Positions 19,201 to 26,210 of a DNA stretch of 64,000 nt are shown here, in pieces; within the stretch, counting starts at the first letter, position 1, and every line of letters starts with the position of its first letter. The stretch covers positions 1,065,001 to 1,129,000 of the forward strand of contig ABHI01000001.1 in the NCBI GenBank assembly GCA_000171875.1, in the 5' to 3' direction. The DNA is from Flavobacteriales bacterium ALC-1 (GTDB taxonomy: Bacteria > Bacteroidota > Bacteroidia > Flavobacteriales > Flavobacteriaceae). A program made the translations under genes and the position numbers. The notes below the pieces were generated by a model. The model was not told where the DNA came from. It saw only the letters and a list, made by a program, of their open reading frames with translations, and did no database searches.

Positions 19201-19685
19201 AAAGTTGAAGCTTGAGAAATTAAAGCAAAATCATGCGCTTCTTGTACAGATGCAGCTCCTAACATTGCATAACCAGAACTTCTTACAGCCATAATATCAC
19301 TATGATCCCCAAAAATTGATAAGGCGTGCGTTGCTATACTTCGTGTTGCTACATGAATAACATTAGGTGTTAATTCACCAGCAATTTTACACATGTTGGG
19401 TAACATTAATAACAAACCTTGTGATGCTGTAAACGTTGTTGATAGCGAACCTGTGCTAAGTGCACCATGCATTACTCCAGCTACGCCAGCTTCACTCTGC
19501 ATCTCAATAACTGAAGTGCTTGCTCCTAAACAATTTGACTGTTCTTTTGCATTCCACTCTTCTACTAATTCAGACATTTCAGATGAAGGTGTTATAGGGT
19601 AAATTGGAAACACTTCATTGGTTCTATAAGCAATGTGAGCTACGGCTTGGTTTGCATTGATGATGCTATGTTGTTGTAGTTTCAT
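16266..19685 (-). CDS. nifJ: NifJ-type pyruvate:ferredoxin/flavodoxin oxidoreductase, lacking proximal-cluster ligands
   Basis: Single-chain 2-oxoacid oxidoreductase, 1,139 residues from ATG 19685; the longer frame (19745) would overlap the upstream gene, while 19685 leaves 13 bp. Domains in order: pyrimidine-binding domain with YPITPSSEM and MQSEAG, transketolase-C-like domain, a diverged gamma/CoA domain, an EKR-like segment, two 4Fe-4S motifs (CIQCGACSMACP and CNGCNNCVDAC), and the TPP domain (GDGWAYDIG, YSNTGGQ). Pyruvate- and TPP-contact segments are intact. However, against Desulfovibrio africanus PFOR (ligands C812, C815, C840, C1071) the equivalents are Glu778, Cys781, Ala806 and Ser1037; the spacing of the last three matches exactly. 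The Gly-rich NDGTVGANK motif of the CoA domain is also lost. Whether it still passes electrons to ferredoxin is doubtful. It follows a four-to-six-helix membrane protein gene. Confidence 0.85.
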   Translation of the reverse strand: MKLQQHSIINANQAVAHIAYRTNEVFPIYPITPSSEMSELVEEWNAKEQSNCLGASTSVIEMQSEAGVAGVMHGALSTGSLSTTFTASQGLLLMLPNMCKIAGELTPNVIHVATRSIATHALSIFGDHSDIMAVRSSGYAMLGAASVQEAHDFALISQASTLASRIPFVHFFDGFRTSHEISKIEMISDEVISKMIDLNEISAHRNRALNPNNPILRGSSQGSDVFFQSREAINSFYDVCPEIVQIKMDEFANLTGRQYRLFDYVGHPDANYVIITMASSSETVEETIKQLNSKGEKYGLIKVRLFRPFSTEHLIEALPESCSSIAVLDRSKEPGATGEPLFLDITQALLEAFQNNKIHSLPRIIGGRYGLSSKEFTPTMVDAIFSNLKSTKPKNNFTVGIEDDITRLSLPINNNLELETNTFQALFYGEKLNPDNSALTSLPELIGQKKVNCIQSYTEFDYKKSQSRQVNHLRIDTKPIKAPYLISNADFVACQNVHFIEKDNVLHSIKPKGTLLVNSSLSSYVFWQSLSVNTQEFIIEKELSLYVVNVKKLRATYNIGKVKISALDACFLFLNSGFVYSNSLTELYTQIIKVDTKERSNFKQEIIEDVNFPSTLLGKLLSKNSKPVLVSDVPVDGIFQTDTSKFNSIRNSEETVEWNPESCIQCGACSMACPLSALRIKVFSNADLEPAPSGFESIVSKDFDLMNFSIQVNNDQCNGCNNCVDACDVNALKMTKKKNTTNWNYFNSLPEFNRAKIDITKVSQQQLQEPLFKYATGEDGCGEAPYLKLLSQLFGDRLLVANATGASSIFGGALPTTPWSKNLKGKGPAWSNSLFEDNAEFGLGFRLSINQQEFEAKRLLKTMMSNLDFDLVHDIISAEQLSEIQIIQQRERVEELKIFLEGENSNEAQALLKIADSLVKKSVWCVGGDGWAYDIGFGGLDHVIASGKNVNILVLDNEMYSNTGGQMSKATPFGASAKFGCNGKLKQKKDLGLMAMTYDDVYVASVSIGADQEQTLKAFIEAENYNGPSIIIAYSHSKSNGIDMKNPSEYHKAAVNSGQWLLYRNDPRREEKNLNRLQLDSKSPSLRIQNYLKLDGRFMHIFRKENTNKEKLIKQLQRNINKRLLRYKYLSHFKINSKR

Positions 19686-19698
19686 TAGTGGTAAACTT

Positions 19699-20253
19699 TT
19701 AACTTCTATTTTTTTTGAGGTAAGATTTATAAATTGAAATGGCAAGAATAAGCAGCATCACAGCTGTAAATAATGGCACATAATATATTGTGCTTGGCGA
19801 TGTATTTAACTGAATAAGTAAAGCTCCAATAGAAATAATGCCGGCAATGATTGCATAACTCTTTTCATTATAAAACCATGCATAAGGAAACAAATGCGCT
19901 CCAGTAATAATAGCATAGGTTGTAACAAAATATTCTGGTGATTTTATAAGTATTAATATCAGAAAAGGAAAATAAAACAACTGTGCAAAATTTAACCATA
20001 AACCTAGTGGCTGTATTGGGTTTTCTTTTATTTTCCATTGGGTTTTAAAAACCTTAGAAAATATATATGCAAGTGGGAGCAATGGTCCGCCAACAATAAA
20101 TGTGAAAATACTTTTATTATATGCTGAATTGGATAACGTCCAAATAAATGTTATTCCAATCCAAATTATGCTAGCAGCTAAAATAAAATCAACTCCGTTT
20201 TTTGCTTTAATTGAAAGCTCCTTTTTTAATCTTTCTATCTCTAAGTGTTTCAT
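19699..20253 (-). CDS. Small polytopic membrane protein
   Basis: A 184-residue protein with about five or six hydrophobic helices (roughly 20-40, 48-66, 85-104, 108-126, 132-150, 155-175), a charged amphipathic N terminus (HLEIERLKKELSIKAKNGVDF) and a basic C terminus. It resembles the small DUF7010-type membrane proteins, but I am not certain of the family. Its stop is 13 bp before the chosen start of the pyruvate oxidoreductase, so both are probably on one transcript. It could anchor the enzyme or be unrelated; no redox cofactor motif is visible. Confidence 0.65.
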   Translation of the reverse strand: MKHLEIERLKKELSIKAKNGVDFILAASIIWIGITFIWTLSNSAYNKSIFTFIVGGPLLPLAYIFSKVFKTQWKIKENPIQPLGLWLNFAQLFYFPFLILILIKSPEYFVTTYAIITGAHLFPYAWFYNEKSYAIIAGIISIGALLIQLNTSPSTIYYVPLFTAVMLLILAISIYKSYLKKNRS

Positions 20254-20298
20254 TGCTAGTTGTTTTTAAAAAATTAAATCAAATTACTATTAGAGTTA

Positions 20299-20427
20299 TT
20301 ACCTTTTGAATCGTCTTTTACTTTGCCACTTTTGACCTTTAGAGCATTTAATACATGAAAATAGTCTTCCTGTATGCAGATTTTCTGTTTTTGATGCCAA
20401 TGATGGTGCTATATATAAAGTTGTCAT
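20299..20427 (-). CDS. Candidate 42-residue basic small protein
   Basis: ATG at 20427 opens a frame of 42 codons ending TAA at 20299, starting MTTLYIAPSLASK. It has one CIKC pair and a strongly basic end (KGQKWQSKRRFKR). It fills the space between the osmC terminator and the membrane-protein gene and points the same way. No Shine-Dalgarno is seen, which is usual in this phylum. It could be a real small protein or a chance frame. Confidence 0.35.
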   Translation of the reverse strand: MTTLYIAPSLASKTENLHTGRLFSCIKCSKGQKWQSKRRFKR

Positions 20428-20443
20428 AATTTTAGATTTTTAG

Positions 20444-20479
20444 AAAAAAGGCTATTCTAATAATTGAATAGCCTTTTTT
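20444..20479 (-). terminator. Rho-independent terminator of the osmC-like gene
   Basis: Near-perfect stem AAAAAAGGCTATTC / GAATAGCCTTTTTT with an 8-base loop, ending in T on either strand, so it may work in both directions. It begins 9 bp after the OsmC stop and makes that gene monocistronic. Confidence 0.85.
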
Positions 20480-20487
20480 AGTTGAAT

Positions 20488-21039
20488 TTACTTTACAATT
20501 TCGATTGAAACTGGTGTTGGGTTTGTAAGCATGTCAAATACAGGTGAAAACTTTGCAAAGTTTTCAAGTTGCTCTGCCGTTGCATCTGATTTTACTTTAA
20601 GGACCATTTTAACTCCATCAAAGCCTTTACGTACTTCTGGATCTAATCCTAAGAATCCGTGTAAATCACATCCTCCTTCTAAGGTAGAAGAAGCACTTTC
20701 AATGTTAACTCCATTTGCTGCTGCATGATAAGTCATTGCCGCTGTAAGACAAGAACCTAAAGCGTGTAGCACAACCTCTGGAGGTGTAGCTGCTTTGTCT
20801 TGACCTAATAATACATTTGGATGATCACATTCCATAGTGAAAGTGTCTTGACGAGATTCGTCTTCTGAACCTACACCATAAAATCCTTTGATACTAGAGA
20901 CACAATGTCCTCCTGTAATCCAATCGTTTTTAGATCTGAATTGAAATTTCGCCAATTCTGGGTTTGTTTGTACTGCACCAATAGTATCTACTAATTGATC
21001 TACATTTACTCCGTTTTTAATGTTTGCTGTTGTAATCAT
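20488..21039 (-). CDS. OsmC/Ohr-family peroxide-related protein
   Basis: A 183-residue cytoplasmic protein of the OsmC fold, a family of thiol-dependent reductases for organic peroxides. The C-terminal half shows the LGSC active-site Cys followed by a long helix (LTAAMTYHAAANG) and EGGCDLHGFLGLDPEVRKGF, which places a second Cys in the region before the GFLGL strand, plus the typical end (TPVSIEIV). The N-terminal 35 residues are longer than in classical OsmC, as in the YhfA-like branch. It has its own sigma-54-type promoter and terminator, so it is the probable target of the adjacent activator gene. The physiological substrate cannot be read from sequence. Confidence 0.85.
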   Translation of the reverse strand: MITTANIKNGVNVDQLVDTIGAVQTNPELAKFQFRSKNDWITGGHCVSSIKGFYGVGSEDESRQDTFTMECDHPNVLLGQDKAATPPEVVLHALGSCLTAAMTYHAAANGVNIESASSTLEGGCDLHGFLGLDPEVRKGFDGVKMVLKVKSDATAEQLENFAKFSPVFDMLTNPTPVSIEIVK

Positions 21040-21083
21040 TGTTTTAAATTTTATTTGTTAAACATTTTATTTGACTGATAATA

Positions 21084-21099
21084 AGCCAAAGGCATGCCA
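21084..21099 (-). promoter_or_regulatory. Sigma-54 (-24/-12) promoter of the osmC-like gene
   Basis: Minus-strand TGGCATGCCTTTGGCT matches the sigma-54 consensus TGGCAYG-N4-TTGCW at all positions but one (G for the second T of TTGC); the invariant GG and GC are correctly 10 bp apart. The -12 GC lies about 45 bp before the ATG, giving a leader of roughly 30 nt. No TAnnTTTG box was seen in this gap. Confidence 0.75.
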
Positions 21100-21158
21100 A
21101 ACAATTCAAAACATTGATAATGAGTTTTTTACATTAAATTTAAACAATAATCAACATA

Positions 21159-21210
21159 ACGATATTTCGTTAATAATCGATATTTCGTGTGTGTTTTGAC
21201 GATATTTCGT
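21159..21210. repeat. Three copies of the palindromic element ACGATATTTCGT (candidate activator sites)
   Basis: Copies at 21159-21170, 21177-21188 (first base T) and 21199-21210. Each is an inverted repeat ACGA-TATT-TCGT, and the centres are 18 and 22 bp apart. They lie about 60-110 bp upstream of the sigma-54 -24 element, the normal place of enhancer sites for sigma-54 activators, and the last copy ends 3 bp before the activator stop codon. No other copy was noticed in neighbouring promoter regions. Confidence 0.7.
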
Positions 21211-21213
21211 GAA

Positions 21214-23064
21214 TTATACGGGACGCTCTAAACCAAGCACCTTAATTTTAGATGCTAATGTAGTGGCAGGAAGTTGAAGTAGCTCTGCTGCACCATTTTT
21301 TCCAGATATTTTCCATCGCGTTTGCTTAAGTGCTTTTAAGATGTTCTCTTTTTCTAATTTAAGAAGTTCTTGAGAGGTATAGACCTTATCTTTTAAAGTC
21401 TTAGGTGGATGTTCTTCATCTGATTGCATTTTTGGAATTACATCTTTTATGTTAATCGTTCCACTTTTTGAGATAATAATAGCTCGCTCTATAAGGTTTT
21501 GGAGTTCACGAACATTTCCGGGCCAATGATAATCCATTAAATGGGATTTATCAATGTCTGATAATTCTACCATTGGTTTATTTAATTTTTTTGAAAAGTG
21601 GTTAATCATCTCACCAGCAATCAAACACACATCCTCAGCTCTATGTCTTAGCGCTGGAACTTCAATAGGAAATACGTTAAGGCGATAATATAAATCTTCT
21701 CTAAACTTTCCATCTGCCGCATGTTGTAATAAATCTCTATGAGTTGCAGCTATAATACGAACATTTACTTTAATTGTTTCTGAACTTCCAACAGGATCAA
21801 ACTCACCTTCTTGAATGACTCTTAACAATTTAGGTTGCAATTCTATTGGCATTTCGCCAATTTCATCTAAAAAAATCGTGCCTTTATCCGCCAATAAAAA
21901 CCTTCCTTTTCTATCAGATGTAGCTCCGGTAAAAGCTCCTTTTTTATGACCAAACAATTCACTTTCAATTAAATTTGTTGGTATGGCCCCACAATTAATG
22001 CGAATCAAAGGTTTATCACTTCTGTTACTTGCTTCATGTATCGCTCTAGATACCAATTCTTTTCCGGTTCCAGTTTCACCATTAATGAGAACTGTTGCAT
22101 CTGTAGGAGCAACGTGCTTAACTAAACTTAAAACGTTTTGCATTTTTGGATCTTCAGCCACAATATCATAACCACTTGTTAATTCTTTAATTTCATCTTC
22201 TAGATACTGGGTTTGGTTCGTTAAAAAACTAATTTGGTCTTCGGCCTCTAACCGATCTTCTATATTTCTTAGAATAAGTGTATAAAACCGTTCTGCTTTA
22301 TTTCCGTATGCACTAATTGTCCCTTCGTTTATAGTTACAGTGTCGTTAGAACCTATAACTTTTATAACGTTAGGAATATAATCACTAAAAGGTTTACTAA
22401 TTTGGTTGCTCGCCTTTTCAACTAAGGACTCAATCACCTCAGCGCTTTCTTCATTAAAAAAATAAAGCACGTTGCGCTGAATTGCATCGTCGTTTTCTAA
22501 TAACTTGTTAGCAGATGGGTTGGTAAGTACAATTCTAAAATTACTATCAAACATTATAATCGCATCCATCGCTCCTTGAATGAGTCCGTTTGTTTTAGAG
22601 CTTGCCACTTCGAGCTCAAGCTTAGAACTAGATAATTGTTCTTGAGTAGCATCTAATTCGCGATGACGTTTAATCATAACCGCTAATATGCCTTGAGCAA
22701 AACCACTATCTTCAGACATAAGGTTTAAAAAATCTTTTCGTTCGATCTTAAGAACTTTTGTTCGCTCAATTGAGGTCACAGATGCAGACCTTTTTTTATT
22801 ATCAATTAAAGCATACTCACCAAAACAATCATAAGCTTCTAATGTATCGTATAAATGTTGTTTGTCATGCACTTTTACTGCACCACCAACAATTACATAC
22901 ATTGAATCCCCATTGCTGTCTTTTGTAATAATAATCTCATTTTTACTGAATGATTCTTCAGTAGAATTCTTAATAAGGTTTTTTAAAGATTGCTTTGATA
23001 CTTCTGAAAAGAATGATACTTCAGATAAAAAGTCGATTAAATGTTTAGTTGAATTCTCAGGCAT
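21214..23064 (-). CDS. Sigma-54-dependent activator with N-terminal cyclic-nucleotide-binding domain and PAS domain
   Basis: A 616-residue enhancer-binding protein. Domains: a cNMP-binding beta-roll (about 10-130; GEYALIDNKKRSASV is the phosphate-binding-cassette region), a PAS domain (about 155-275), a short coiled coil (about 280-300), an AAA+ domain with Walker A GETGTGKE (about 328-335), the sigma-54 contact loop GAFTGA, Walker B FLDEIG and an arginine-finger region, then a Fis-type HTH (about 575-616). It should remodel sigma-54 polymerase at promoters such as the one before the downstream osmC-like gene. A cNMP domain is an unusual sensor for this class. In the beta-roll the usual Arg of the cassette is followed by SASV, compatible with nucleotide binding. 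The divergent neighbour is a nucleotidyl cyclase, a plausible source of ligand. Confidence 0.92.
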   Translation of the reverse strand: MPENSTKHLIDFLSEVSFFSEVSKQSLKNLIKNSTEESFSKNEIIITKDSNGDSMYVIVGGAVKVHDKQHLYDTLEAYDCFGEYALIDNKKRSASVTSIERTKVLKIERKDFLNLMSEDSGFAQGILAVMIKRHRELDATQEQLSSSKLELEVASSKTNGLIQGAMDAIIMFDSNFRIVLTNPSANKLLENDDAIQRNVLYFFNEESAEVIESLVEKASNQISKPFSDYIPNVIKVIGSNDTVTINEGTISAYGNKAERFYTLILRNIEDRLEAEDQISFLTNQTQYLEDEIKELTSGYDIVAEDPKMQNVLSLVKHVAPTDATVLINGETGTGKELVSRAIHEASNRSDKPLIRINCGAIPTNLIESELFGHKKGAFTGATSDRKGRFLLADKGTIFLDEIGEMPIELQPKLLRVIQEGEFDPVGSSETIKVNVRIIAATHRDLLQHAADGKFREDLYYRLNVFPIEVPALRHRAEDVCLIAGEMINHFSKKLNKPMVELSDIDKSHLMDYHWPGNVRELQNLIERAIIISKSGTINIKDVIPKMQSDEEHPPKTLKDKVYTSQELLKLEKENILKALKQTRWKISGKNGAAELLQLPATTLASKIKVLGLERPV

Positions 23065-23176
23065 TATTAAATATACTTGAAGTTAAAGATATTAATTATT
23101 ATTTCAGAATTTATTATTAATCTTATCGCAAAACAATTTTAATTAACTTAGTAGCCCTAACGTAATTAATTCAAAA

Positions 23177-25219
23177 ATGTCACAACAAAGGCTTTTAGCC
23201 GCAATCATGTTCACCGATATTGAAGACTATACGGCTTTGATGCAACAAGATGAAAAAGAAGCTATTGCAATTAGAGAAAGACATCGTAGTACATTTGAAA
23301 TAACTACAGAGGCATTTAATGGTAAGATCATCCAATATTTTGGTGATGGTACTTTAAGTATTTTTACCAGCAGTGTAGAAGCTGTGAAATGTGCTATCGA
23401 ATTACAAAAAGCATTTTTAAAAACACCTAAAATTCCCGTTAGAATAGGTATTCATGTGGGCGATATCGTTTATTCTCATGAAGATATTATTGGAGATGCC
23501 GTCAATGTAGCATCACGTATTGAATCTTGTGCAATTTCCGGTAGTGTTTTAATTTCAGACAAAGTTCATGACCAAATTAGAAGTCATCAAGATATAGAGG
23601 CTCAATTTTTAGACGCTTACGAGTTAAAAAATGTTGAAGGAGCGATGCCATTATTCGCTATTGCTAACGATGGTTTAATAATACCTAAACCCGAAGAGGT
23701 TAAGGGGAAGTTAAAAGACAAGTCAAAAGAAGTTGGCAAGACCATTTCTAAAAAGAAAGCATTGTTTTTAGGAATTCTTACACTCATATTTCTCTGCTCT
23801 GCTTTACTCTCATACCAATATTTCGCTAAAAAGAAGGCGCTTGCTAAAGACTTATCTATAGCTGTTTTACCTTTTGATAATCTTAGCACTGATAATGATG
23901 CGGAAATTTTTAGAGATGGCATCACAGAAGATATATTAACACAATTATCTAAGTTAAAGGAATTGCGTGTTATTTCTAGAACTTCTGTAATGCAATACAA
24001 AGACACCAAGAAAACGATTCCAGAAATCGCAGAAGAATTAGGCGTGTCTTATATTTTAGAGGGTAGTATTCGTAAATATGGTGACGATATAAGAATTACT
24101 GCTCAATTAATTGATGCTACTACAGATGAACACTTATGGGCGGAAGATTATGACAAAACATTAATCAATATTTTTAGCTTGCAAACCGAGGTTTCAGAAG
24201 AAATTGTTGATGCATTACAAATCAATCTGTCATTTGAAGAGCAGCAAAATTTAGCTATGGTTTCTACCAAAAATATTGAGGCTTATAAGCTAGTTTTCGA
24301 AGGAAAGAGAGAGGTTGATACCAGAACAAAGGAAAGTTTAGCAAATAGTATTTTACTATATAAGGAGGCAATTGTATTGGATCCTAACTATGCTGATGCC
24401 TATGCGGAGATTGCAAATTCAATATATCTTCAAACCTATTATTCTGGACGAGATCATGTTGAAGCCGCAAAAACAGCTCACGCATATTTAGATAAGGCGC
24501 AAAAAATTAATCCAAAAACATCAAGGGTCTATTCTGTGAGGGGTGTAATTAATACTATTGAGGAGAAGCATGACCTTGCTTTAATGGCTTTTGAAAAAGC
24601 TGTAAAGTTATCGCCAAACGATTTAACAACAAGGCATCAATTCGCTACATTTTACTATTATTCTAAACAGTATAAAAAGCAATTAGAACAGGCTGAAATT
24701 GCATATCGATTAGATCCTTTATCTTTTGCAACAGCCAATAGTTACTTTAATGCTTTAATCGAAAATGGGAAAATAAATGAAGGTGAAAACTTACTGCATA
24801 AAATTGAAAACAAAATTACAGGTATTAATCCACATGTGTTAAACTCCTCTTATTTTAGATTACACATGGCGCAAAAAAATTATAAAGATGCTATAGGAAG
24901 ATTAGAAAAAATGGTGCTTGAAGAAAAAGCATTTTATCGGTTTTTAGGATTTAGCTATGCAAAAACTGGCGATACTACAAGTGCCTATAAAACTATTGAA
25001 ACCATTAGGAATGTGGCAAGAGATAGAGAGAAGAGTTTTCAATTAGCAATGGTCTATTCTGGTTTGCAAAAACGTGATAGTGTTTTGTATTACTTAGATA
25101 CTATACGTAACAAACAAACCAAAACCTTTTTAAGAGAAAAGGATGATTTTTTTGGTTTTTTAAAAGATGATGACGATTTTAAAACCATTATAAAATCTCA
25201 TGAATTAAGGATTAAATAA
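23177..25219 (+). CDS. Class III adenylate/guanylate cyclase with TolB-like and TPR regions
   Basis: A 680-residue protein: an N-terminal class III cyclase domain (about 1-165), a single membrane helix (about 198-217, flanked by KKK), a TolB-like N-terminal domain (about 225-350, IAVLPFDNLS...) and TPR repeats (about 370-660). The catalytic domain is complete in metal-binding Asp (MFTDIEDY and FGDGTLSIF) and in the transition-state Asn/Arg pair (VNVASRIE). The lysine that selects adenine in many cyclases aligns with Gln (IIQYFGDG), so ATP versus GTP is not settled. The cyclase should face the cytoplasm and the TPR part the periplasm. It is divergent from the cNMP-domain sigma-54 activator, 112 bp apart; a terminator follows. 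Confidence 0.9.
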   Translation: MSQQRLLAAIMFTDIEDYTALMQQDEKEAIAIRERHRSTFEITTEAFNGKIIQYFGDGTLSIFTSSVEAVKCAIELQKAFLKTPKIPVRIGIHVGDIVYSHEDIIGDAVNVASRIESCAISGSVLISDKVHDQIRSHQDIEAQFLDAYELKNVEGAMPLFAIANDGLIIPKPEEVKGKLKDKSKEVGKTISKKKALFLGILTLIFLCSALLSYQYFAKKKALAKDLSIAVLPFDNLSTDNDAEIFRDGITEDILTQLSKLKELRVISRTSVMQYKDTKKTIPEIAEELGVSYILEGSIRKYGDDIRITAQLIDATTDEHLWAEDYDKTLINIFSLQTEVSEEIVDALQINLSFEEQQNLAMVSTKNIEAYKLVFEGKREVDTRTKESLANSILLYKEAIVLDPNYADAYAEIANSIYLQTYYSGRDHVEAAKTAHAYLDKAQKINPKTSRVYSVRGVINTIEEKHDLALMAFEKAVKLSPNDLTTRHQFATFYYYSKQYKKQLEQAEIAYRLDPLSFATANSYFNALIENGKINEGENLLHKIENKITGINPHVLNSSYFRLHMAQKNYKDAIGRLEKMVLEEKAFYRFLGFSYAKTGDTTSAYKTIETIRNVARDREKSFQLAMVYSGLQKRDSVLYYLDTIRNKQTKTFLREKDDFFGFLKDDDDFKTIIKSHELRIK

Positions 25220-25360
25220 ATGAAGGCTTAACTAATATATAAACTTTGCATTTATGAGTTGAGAGTTGTTATTGGTCGAACTAATTTTCATTTTTTCAAT
25301 TTTATATCTTTTTTTAAGTTCATATGATTATTTGAGTTATTGATTGATTGGTAGAAATTT

Positions 25361-25393
25361 AAAAGAAGAGTGAGCTTGACACTCTTCTTTTTT
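25361..25393 (+). terminator. Rho-independent terminator after the cyclase gene
   Basis: AAAAGAAGAGTG / CACTCTTCTTTT stem with a 7-base loop, followed by more T. It lies 140 bp after the cyclase stop. The rest of the 280-bp gap (25220-25499) shows no further gene. Confidence 0.8.
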
Positions 25394-25499
25394 ATGAATA
25401 CAAAACAAAATCTGTTATTTATGTTTCCGCTACTTTGATTACATTTATAGTATAACACGAATTAAGAGTGTAAAATTCAATTAACTTAAAATACGCAAC

Positions 25500-26210
25500 A
25501 TGTATTTAAAATATTTTATCCTATTCCTTTTATTATCACATTCGCAATTATTGACTCACGATGGATGTCAACCAAATTGGCGTGATTTTGCAAGCATAAC
25601 ACGTTTTGATAAGGCTAATTTAGAACTAGAGCTACACACAAAGCCTGATAACAGAGTCGTGTTTATGGGAAATTCTATTACTGAAGGTTGGGTTCAAATG
25701 CGTCCAGAATTTTTTAAAGACAGAGATTATATCAACAGAGGAATAGGTGGGCAAACCACTCCACAGATGCTATTAAGATTTAGGCAAGATGTTGTTGATT
25801 TAGACCCAAAAGTTGTAGTTATTTTAGCTGGTACTAATGATATTGCAGGTAACACGGGTTACACATCTTTAGAAACCATTATTGGCAACATAAAATCTAT
25901 GGCCGAGATTGCTAACGCTAATGATATTAAAGTTATAATATCTTCCATTTTACCTGCTATAGAATATTTATGGAAACCAGGATTAGATCCAGCAACTAAA
26001 ATCATTACAATTAATACAGCACTTAAAGCTTATGCAGAAGAAAATAATTTCATCTATTTAGATTATTATTCTGCAATGGTAGATGATAAAGGTGGATTAA
26101 AAGTGCCCGATTACACTGCAGCAAATGATCTTGTTCACCCAAACAAAGCAGGGTATTTAGTGATGGAGGGGTTAGCAGAGAAAGCAATTAAAAAAGCATT
26201 GCACCAATAG
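25500..26210 (+). CDS. SGNH/GDSL-family esterase, secreted
   Basis: A 236-residue protein with a hydrophobic N terminus (about 1-18, probable signal peptide). All four SGNH blocks are visible: GNSITEG (nucleophile Ser), IGGQT (Gly), GTNDIA (Asn) and DLVHPN (Asp/His dyad). The pattern is that of PAF-acetylhydrolase/acetylxylan-esterase-like proteins that remove acetyl groups from sugars. It converges with acs, the stops abutting with no gap, and lies near a second, unrelated CE2-type esterase and an acetate symporter, so acetyl release is a reasonable guess for its role. Confidence 0.85.
   Translation: MYLKYFILFLLLSHSQLLTHDGCQPNWRDFASITRFDKANLELELHTKPDNRVVFMGNSITEGWVQMRPEFFKDRDYINRGIGGQTTPQMLLRFRQDVVDLDPKVVVILAGTNDIAGNTGYTSLETIIGNIKSMAEIANANDIKVIISSILPAIEYLWKPGLDPATKIITINTALKAYAEENNFIYLDYYSAMVDDKGGLKVPDYTAANDLVHPNKAGYLVMEGLAEKAIKKALHQ

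Noticed and set aside
19686..19745. Longer N terminus of the pyruvate oxidoreductase
   Set aside because: It overlaps the end of the upstream membrane-protein gene; the family start (MKLQQHSIINANQAVAHIAY) is at 19685.
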